Assembly (NCBI GenBank): GCA_041859045.1 | Contig: JBHELB010000027.1 | Location: 192,044 to 256,043, forward strand | Source of the DNA: JBHELB01 sp041859045 | GTDB lineage: Bacteria > Hydrogenedentota > Hydrogenedentia > Hydrogenedentales > SLHB01 | Direction: 5' to 3' | Length of the DNA stretch: 64,000 bases | Part shown: positions 59,091-64,000 of the stretch, piece after piece | How the letters are laid out: each line of letters opens with the position of its first letter | Position numbering within the stretch: position 1 is the first letter of the stretch | Notes under the pieces: generated by a model | Told to the model about the DNA's origin: nothing | What the model saw: only the letters and a program-made list of their open reading frames with translations | Databases searched by the model: none | Translations under genes and position numbers: made by a program

Positions 59091-60944
59091 ATGAGAATCT
59101 CAGCGTTAGCCCTGATGCTTTCGGTATTCGTACTCGCTTCCTGCGCGGGGCCGCAGGCGGCGCGTGGCGTGCGTACGGACGTCGGTCCTGGCCTGAAACC
59201 ATGGACGAGTCTCGCCGCTGCGGATGCGCCGGACCGGCTTCAATTCGCGGTGATGGGGGATCGGGCGGGAGGAAATCGCCCGGGCGTTTTTCTGGATGCA
59301 GTGAAGAAGGTGAACGCCTTGCAGCCGCAGTTTGTAATCTGCGTGGGCGATCTCATCGACGGCTACTCGCAAGAAAAAGCGGCTATCGACGACATGTACA
59401 AAGACCTCGCTTTCGATCTGTCTTTTCTGGATCGTCCGTTCTTTTTCGTCGGCGGCAACCACGACTTGGGCGACACGGCGCTTGTGGACGCGTATAAAGC
59501 GCGATTCGGCAAGACGTACTACCATTTCGTGTTCCAAGACTGCCTGTTTCTCGTGCTGGACAGCGAAGTTCCGACGGAATGGCAACTGAGCCAGGCGCAG
59601 GTGGACTGGGCCGCCCAAGTGCTCAAAGACAACGCGCGGGCCCGGTGGACGTTTGTTTTTCTGCACAAACCGCTTTGGGCCGCGAAGACGATTGATTCCA
59701 ATACTCCCGAGACGCGGTGGGACCAAATCGAAGCGCTCCTGGGCGACCGGCCGCGCACCGTCTTCTCCGGGCACGAGCATCTCTACACCAAATACCAGCG
59801 CGGCGGCTATGACTACTACACCCTTGCCACGACCGGCGGCGGGCTCGAACAACCGGAATCGCCCACAGGCTCATTTGACCATATCATGTGGGTAACGATG
59901 GGCTCGGACGGTCCGCGCGTAACGCCGATCGCCCTGGAGGGCATGCTGCCCAACGATATCGTGACCGAGCAGCGCCGCGCCGAGGCGCGCCTGATCGGAA
60001 CCGCCTATAGCGGGGGACAGTTCGGCATCGCCGCCGATCCGGTTTGGTTTACGCCCGACGCGACGAGCGCCCACGCCGTGGTTCACCTTGCGAACAACAG
60101 CAGCGCTCCCATGACGGTCAGGCTGAGCGGACTAATGGCCGAAGGCGTCGCGGGGGCTTTCGAAGAACGGCGGCTCGTGCTCGACCCGCGCTCGACCCGC
60201 GATATCGGCGTATCGCTCGTGTTTGCTCGGCCACTCGAAGACGGGCCGGTGGTCATTCCATTTCAAGCATGGATAGAATCCGCCTTCGGCAACCCCAACG
60301 GCCCCAATCTCCCCGTCAACGCCTTTCTTGCCTTGGACCGCTCCTCCTACGACATTCCTCCGCGCACGTCTCCCGTCGCGATCGATGCGTCGCTGAGCGA
60401 ATGGGAGTCACTTCCGCACGTGTTCGAGAAGCCTTTCCAGATGCCCGGCGCACAGACGCAACCGACTGCTTCCAGTCGCTATGCCATTGCATACGACGCG
60501 CAGGGCCTTTATATGGCCTTTCAAATCGCCGACGATGAACTACAGACGCTGCCCGGACGCTACCCCTGGGAGCAGGACAGCTTCGAGATCCGCCTTGACG
60601 CGCGCCCCGAACCCGTGCGCGCCCGCAGCAACGGTCAGAAAGAATTTGACGACGTGCTCGTGCTCATCACGGTTCCTGGACAAAACGAGACCAACCTGTT
60701 CGGCCACGAGAAGCTGCCTGCGGGTGTGCGTGTGGCGTCGGCCCCCGCGCCCGGCGGCTACATCGTCGAAGTCGCCGTGCCTGCGGCGTATCTCGATCGG
60801 CAAAGCGGCAAGGCGTGGGATGGCGTCCGGCTCAATTTCACGATCAACGACCGCGACGCGACCCGAATCGACCACCATTGGTGGCGGCCCGATTGGCGCA
60901 CCAAACAGACCTACTCAGGGTCGGGGATGTTTGTGAAGAAATAG
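59091..60944 (+). CDS. Secreted metallophosphoesterase with C-terminal CBM9-like domain
   Basis: A 617-residue lipoprotein-like protein: signal with lipobox VFVLASCAG, a calcineurin-type phosphoesterase at about residues 40-260 (FAVMGDRAGGN, CVGDLIDGYS, FVGGNHDLGD, TVFSGHEHLY), a linker beta region, and a CBM9-like domain from about 430 (IDASLSEWESLPHVFEKPF, LYMAFQIADDELQTLPG, DSFEIRLDARPE, YIVEVAVPAAYLD, WWRPDW). It likely cleaves a phosphoester outside the cytoplasm while bound to carbohydrate. The ATG at 59091 (RISALALML) follows AAAGGAACCC; the upstream ATG would not give a signal peptide. A bidirectional terminator follows. Confidence 0.87.
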   Translation: MRISALALMLSVFVLASCAGPQAARGVRTDVGPGLKPWTSLAAADAPDRLQFAVMGDRAGGNRPGVFLDAVKKVNALQPQFVICVGDLIDGYSQEKAAIDDMYKDLAFDLSFLDRPFFFVGGNHDLGDTALVDAYKARFGKTYYHFVFQDCLFLVLDSEVPTEWQLSQAQVDWAAQVLKDNARARWTFVFLHKPLWAAKTIDSNTPETRWDQIEALLGDRPRTVFSGHEHLYTKYQRGGYDYYTLATTGGGLEQPESPTGSFDHIMWVTMGSDGPRVTPIALEGMLPNDIVTEQRRAEARLIGTAYSGGQFGIAADPVWFTPDATSAHAVVHLANNSSAPMTVRLSGLMAEGVAGAFEERRLVLDPRSTRDIGVSLVFARPLEDGPVVIPFQAWIESAFGNPNGPNLPVNAFLALDRSSYDIPPRTSPVAIDASLSEWESLPHVFEKPFQMPGAQTQPTASSRYAIAYDAQGLYMAFQIADDELQTLPGRYPWEQDSFEIRLDARPEPVRARSNGQKEFDDVLVLITVPGQNETNLFGHEKLPAGVRVASAPAPGGYIVEVAVPAAYLDRQSGKAWDGVRLNFTINDRDATRIDHHWWRPDWRTKQTYSGSGMFVKK

Positions 60945-60955
60945 CAAAAAGGGCG

Positions 60956-60989
60956 AAGGGGAACCTCTCGATGCAAAGAGGTTCCCCTT
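60956..60989. terminator. Bidirectional terminator hairpin
   Basis: AAGGGGAACCTCT (60956-60968) and AGAGGTTCCCCTT (60977-60989) form a perfect 13-bp stem with an 8-base loop. T-runs flank it on both sides (GTTTTTC on plus; CGCCCTTTTT on minus), so it should end the phosphoesterase gene (+) and the ppnP gene (-). Confidence 0.88.
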
Positions 60990-60996
60990 AGTTTTT

Positions 60997-61326
60997 CTAT
61001 TTGAACGAGCAGACGTACTGCGCGATGCCCTCATCGACCGCGATGTCGAACGACGAGTTGCCCGGCACATCGAAAAACGAGCCCGCGCCGTAGCGTGTCC
61101 AGTCCGCCGCGCCCGCCACCTTGACCCGGCATTCGCCCGCGACAATCTCCATGCACTCCGGCGCGCCCGTGTTGAAGGTGAACGTGCCGGGATAGATAAG
61201 ACCGAGGGTCTTTTTCGCGCCATCGGCGAATAACAGCGTGTGGCTCGCGACCTTGCCGTCGAAATAGACGTTGGCCTTGCACACCGCGGTTACGTTTTCG
61301 AATTGTTCAGGACTCTGGTACGTCAT
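60997..61326 (-). CDS. ppnP: Pyrimidine/purine nucleoside phosphorylase PpnP
   Basis: A 109-residue single-domain cupin-like protein matching PpnP (DUF1255): FENVTAVCKANVYFDGKVASHTLLFADGAKKTLGLIYPGTFTFNTGAPECMEIVAGECRVKV in pieces, with the conserved YPGTFTFNTGAPE and GSFFDVPGNSSFDI. It phosphorolyses nucleosides to free base and ribose-1-phosphate. The E. coli protein is 94 residues. The ATG at 61326 with GGAGAG upstream is preferred to 61356, which adds unlikely residues. It is downstream of the NfnAB-like gene by 34 bases on the same strand. Confidence 0.92.
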   Translation of the reverse strand: MTYQSPEQFENVTAVCKANVYFDGKVASHTLLFADGAKKTLGLIYPGTFTFNTGAPECMEIVAGECRVKVAGAADWTRYGAGSFFDVPGNSSFDIAVDEGIAQYVCSFK

Positions 61327-61360
61327 TCCGCTCTCCCGTAAACCACTGCGAACCACGCGC

Positions 61361-63676
61361 CTATCGCACGGCCGCCGCGTTTTTCTCCCGTAGATACTGA
61401 TCGATGGCGCGCGCGGCGCGTTTGCCTGCGCCCATCGCCTCGATGACCGTCGCCGCGCCGATCACGATGTCGCCGCCCGCATACACGCCCGGAATCGACG
61501 TCGCGCAGGTCGCATCGTCGGCGACGATGTTGCCCCACTTGTTGAGCGCAAGTCCCTTCGTGTTCGAAGTGAGCAACGGATTCGCGTTGTTGCCCAGGGC
61601 GGGGATCACCATGTCGCACTCGATCACGAACTCGGAGCCCTCGACCGGCACCGGCCTGCGGCGTCCGGAGTCGTCCGGCTCGCCCAATTCCATGCGCAGG
61701 CATTCGAGGCCGATCACGCGATCTTTGTCATCGCCCAAAATGCGCTTGGGGTTCGTGAGAAGCTGCAGCACAACGCCTTCTTCCTTGGCGTGGTGGATTT
61801 CGGCCAAGCGCGCCGGCATTTCCGCTTCGGAGCGACGGTAGACGATGGTGACCGTCTCCGCGCCCAAGCGCAGCGATGTACGCGCGGCGTCCATGGCCAC
61901 GTTGCCCGCGCCGATCACTGCGATCTTCTTGCCAACCAGCACCGGCGTGTCGAAGTCGTTCTTATACGCTTTCATCAAGTTGACGCGCGTGAGGAATTCG
62001 TTGGCGGAGAACACGCCGACCAGGTTTTCACCGGGGATGCGCATGAACGCCGGTGCGCCTGCGCCCACGGCGATAAACACGGCCTCGTAGCCCTGCGCCA
62101 CGAGATCTTCAACCGTGAACACCTTGCCCACGACCATGTTGAGTTTGATCTCGACGCCGAGACTCTTCACGTACTCGACCTCGCGGTCGACGATGGTCTT
62201 GGGCAGGCGGAACTCGGGGATGCCGTAGCGCAGCACGCCGCCCGTGTCATGAAACGCCTCGAAGATCGTGACCGCGTACCCCTGCTTGGCCAGATCGCCC
62301 GCGCAGGTGAGTCCGCCCGGCCCGCAGCCGATCACCGCGACGCGGTGGCCGTTGGGCGGGGCGACTTCCGGTGCGGCGAGCCCGTGCTTCGCCTCCCAGT
62401 CGGCGACGAAGCGCTCGAGAGCGCCGATCGACACGGGCCGCTCGTACTTGCCCAAAATGCACTTGATTTCGCACTGCGTTTCTTGCGGGCACACACGACC
62501 GCAGATCGCCGGCAGACTGTTCTTCCCCTTCAAGATCGCCGCGGCCCGCGGCATGTCGCCCTCTTGGATCGCGCGGATGAACTGCGGTATTTCAACCTCA
62601 ACCGGGCACCCCGCCACGCACTGGGGATCCGAGCATATGCGGCAGCGGAACGCCTCGAGTTCGGCCTCGAGCGCAGTGAGGCCCGGAGCGACTTCGTCAA
62701 ATCGCGCCGTACCGCTGACAATGCGCGAAAGCGAACTGAGCACCATCGCGACCGCTTCTTCTTCAAATTCCTGTGTGCGGTGAACGTGTTCCGTCTTGCG
62801 CTGTTTGGCCAGCCATTCCTCAACCTGGCGGTCAAGGTTGCACACGTGACCGTTGTCGTTGGTCTTGCCCTCGACGGCTTCACGCTCAAGGTGTTTATAG
62901 GAACCCTGACGCGCCATCAACTCGTCGAAATCGATGTCCGCGCCGTCAAACTCCGGCCCATCCACACAGGCGTACTTCGTCTTGCCCGCAACCGTCACAC
63001 GACAGCCGCCGCACATGCCCGTACCGTCCACCATGACCGGATTCAGGCTCACGATCACCGGGACGTTGTATTTCTTGCAGCAGTTCGCGACGGCCTTCAT
63101 GTGTGGCACGGGACCAATGGCAATGACCTCGTCGAACTTCTCGCCCTCTTGAATCAGCTTCTCCAGGATTTGCGTGGCGAACCCGTGGTGGCCAAAGCTG
63201 CCGTCGTCGGTCGCGTAGTAGACTTTTTCGCTCTTGGCTTCCATGCGATCTTGCCAGAAGAACAGCGACTTCGAACGCGCGCCGATGATCGAGATCACGC
63301 GGTTGCCCGCGTCGAAACACGCCTTCGTCTGCGGATACATCGGGGCGACGCCCAGCCCGCCCGATACGCAGCAGATCGTCTTGCCCGTGGGGATTTCTCG
63401 GTCATGGCCCAGCGGCCCAACCACGTCGAGATAGCTCTCGCCTTCTTCAAAAGTGCCCAGCTTCTGCGTGCTCTTGCCGATCTCCTGCATCACCAACGTG
63501 ACGGTGCCCGCCGCCGCGTCGCTATCCGCAATCGTCAACGGAATGCGCTCTCCATGCTCATCGCCGCGCACCAGCACGAAATTGCCCGGACGTGCTTTCG
63601 CGGCGATGAACGGCGCTTCCACGATGATCTCTTTGATCTTTTCCGCGAGCACCGCCTTCTTCACGATTCTAAACAT
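61361..63676 (-). CDS. Fused NfnA/NfnB-type (FNR-like + glutamate-synthase-small-subunit-like) flavoprotein
   Basis: The 771-residue protein joins two domains. Residues 1-280 are FNR-like with FAD and a [2Fe-2S] site near CGGCRVTVAGKTKYACVDG, as in dihydroorotate dehydrogenase B beta subunits and NfnA. The second part is a GltD/NfnB-like flavoprotein: an N-terminal double [4Fe-4S] region (CRICSDPQCVAGCP and CGRVCPQETQCEIKC), FAD fold IGCGPGGLTCAGDLAKQG, and NADP fold VIGAGNVAMDAARTSLRLGAE. In Nfn the two subunits bifurcate electrons from NADPH to ferredoxin and NAD. The single-chain fusion suggests the same, though glutamate synthase pairing is possible. The ATG at 63676 has AAAGGGGAGTGTC before it. 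Confidence 0.9.
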   Translation of the reverse strand: MFRIVKKAVLAEKIKEIIVEAPFIAAKARPGNFVLVRGDEHGERIPLTIADSDAAAGTVTLVMQEIGKSTQKLGTFEEGESYLDVVGPLGHDREIPTGKTICCVSGGLGVAPMYPQTKACFDAGNRVISIIGARSKSLFFWQDRMEAKSEKVYYATDDGSFGHHGFATQILEKLIQEGEKFDEVIAIGPVPHMKAVANCCKKYNVPVIVSLNPVMVDGTGMCGGCRVTVAGKTKYACVDGPEFDGADIDFDELMARQGSYKHLEREAVEGKTNDNGHVCNLDRQVEEWLAKQRKTEHVHRTQEFEEEAVAMVLSSLSRIVSGTARFDEVAPGLTALEAELEAFRCRICSDPQCVAGCPVEVEIPQFIRAIQEGDMPRAAAILKGKNSLPAICGRVCPQETQCEIKCILGKYERPVSIGALERFVADWEAKHGLAAPEVAPPNGHRVAVIGCGPGGLTCAGDLAKQGYAVTIFEAFHDTGGVLRYGIPEFRLPKTIVDREVEYVKSLGVEIKLNMVVGKVFTVEDLVAQGYEAVFIAVGAGAPAFMRIPGENLVGVFSANEFLTRVNLMKAYKNDFDTPVLVGKKIAVIGAGNVAMDAARTSLRLGAETVTIVYRRSEAEMPARLAEIHHAKEEGVVLQLLTNPKRILGDDKDRVIGLECLRMELGEPDDSGRRRPVPVEGSEFVIECDMVIPALGNNANPLLTSNTKGLALNKWGNIVADDATCATSIPGVYAGGDIVIGAATVIEAMGAGKRAARAIDQYLREKNAAAVR

Positions 63677-63902
63677 GACACTCCCCTTTGTAATCCCGCC
63701 GCGAACACCACGCTGCTCCCGCGGACACACACATCCTGCGCTAGGAGAAGGCACGGGCCAGACATATGCAGGGCTCCCTCCACACATGTCCGAGCGAGTA
63801 ATTTCAAGAAAATAGTATAGCGAAGCGCGGAAAATCTCTCAACAGTTCGAATTTCCAGGCTCAACGATCCCCAGTTTTGTGAGGGGTGCATGAATAGAGG
63901 GC

Positions 63903-63977
63903 GTACATGGTCTGACTCCGTCTAAAATGGGCTCAAGTTGAGGAAACAGGGTCCACCCGGAGGAAAAGACCATGTAC
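63903..63977. repeat. 11-bp inverted repeat enclosing the leader of the last gene
   Basis: GTACATGGTCT (63903-63913) is the reverse complement of AGACCATGTAC (63967-63977). The right arm includes the ATG of the following frame (63972-63974), and a GGAGGAAAAG ribosome site lies between the arms. A hairpin in RNA would cover the start codon. Confidence 0.7.
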
Positions 63978-64000
63978 AGCCCGAGTAAGATTTTGACGTG
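63972..64000 (+). CDS. Start of an unidentified gene (3' truncated)
   Basis: ATG at 63972 after GGAGGAAAAG opens a frame MYSPSKILT that continues past the window end. Too short to identify. The structured leader is reminiscent of insertion-sequence transposase genes, but that is only a suggestion. Confidence 0.4.

Noticed and set aside
61790..63820. A long plus-strand open frame antisense to the NfnAB-like gene
   Set aside because: It is a shadow of a GC-rich gene with obvious Fe-S and FAD motifs on the other strand.
1..64000. CRISPR arrays, rRNA genes, complete insertion sequences and replication origins
   Set aside because: No regularly spaced direct repeats, no rRNA-like sequence and no complete transposase were seen. 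Only a possible mobile-element start at the right edge.

Overview
The window is GC-rich, densely coded DNA from a Gram-negative bacterium. Evidence for an outer membrane includes an LpxH-type lipid A enzyme, a family 9 (heptosyltransferase-like) glycosyltransferase, a TolC-type channel and a Rieske/cytochrome b respiratory operon. Several genes are typical of the Planctomycetes-Verrucomicrobia-Lentisphaerae area and of Candidatus Hydrogenedentes: a prepilin with a C-terminal 'H-Xn-DG' domain, several TIM-barrel sugar isomerases with a Gfo/Idh/MocA dehydrogenase, a Ser/Thr kinase fused to a formylglycine-enzyme-like domain, and mosaics of short palindromic repeats between genes. The phylum assignment is inference; no 16S rRNA is present.

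Layout. 1-9.8 kb: carbohydrate and catabolic genes (end of a type I phosphodiesterase, DUF4432 epimerase-like protein, CBM9-like/beta-lactamase fusion, GH38 alpha-mannosidase, then a cupin-isomerase-oxidoreductase operon). 9.8-15.9 kb: M20 peptidase, DUF4015 glycosidase-like protein and aminotransferase on the minus strand, then PHP phosphoesterase, signal peptidase I and LpxH on the plus strand. 15.9-16.45 kb: a gene-free repeat region with a very large perfect hairpin. 16.45-31 kb: pilin-like protein, sugar isomerases, squalene/phytoene synthase, a degenerate membrane M28 peptidase, and a long minus-strand run (MltG, RuvX, DEAD helicase, SirB1-like protein, glycosyltransferase 9, prepilin, DUF4173 protein). 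31-36 kb: rplM-rpsI, tRNA-Ala(CGC), thiS-thiE-rsgA and a 48-aa membrane protein coupled to a coiled-coil protein. 36-43.9 kb: kinase/FGE fusion, an HD-GYP protein with an altered HD motif, a 343-bp repeat module with terminal inverted repeats, TolC, AcpS, a methyltransferase-like protein and an orphan sugar ABC ATPase.

43.9-51.9 kb is the rod-shape cluster (mreB-mreC-mreD-mrdA-rodA, then DUF2344 and RNase E/G) on the minus strand behind a near-consensus promoter. 51.9-56.05 kb is a four-gene respiratory operon: a multi-spanning membrane subunit, a Rieske protein, a b6-type cytochrome b and a CydA-like protein with a fused C-terminal cytochrome c domain. 56.2-64 kb holds an Ala-Pro repeat lipoprotein, tRNA-Arg(TCT), an isopropylmalate/isocitrate dehydrogenase family enzyme, a voltage-gated-type potassium channel, a metallophosphoesterase with a CBM9-like domain, PpnP, an NfnAB-like fused flavoprotein, and the start of a further gene whose start codon lies in an inverted repeat.

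The strongest candidates for something new are the respiratory operon, which reads as a quinol-to-oxygen chain in one transcript, and the two intergenic repeat structures. The remaining genes are mostly recognisable housekeeping or saccharolytic functions. Long open frames antisense to real genes are common here because of the high GC content and were left out.
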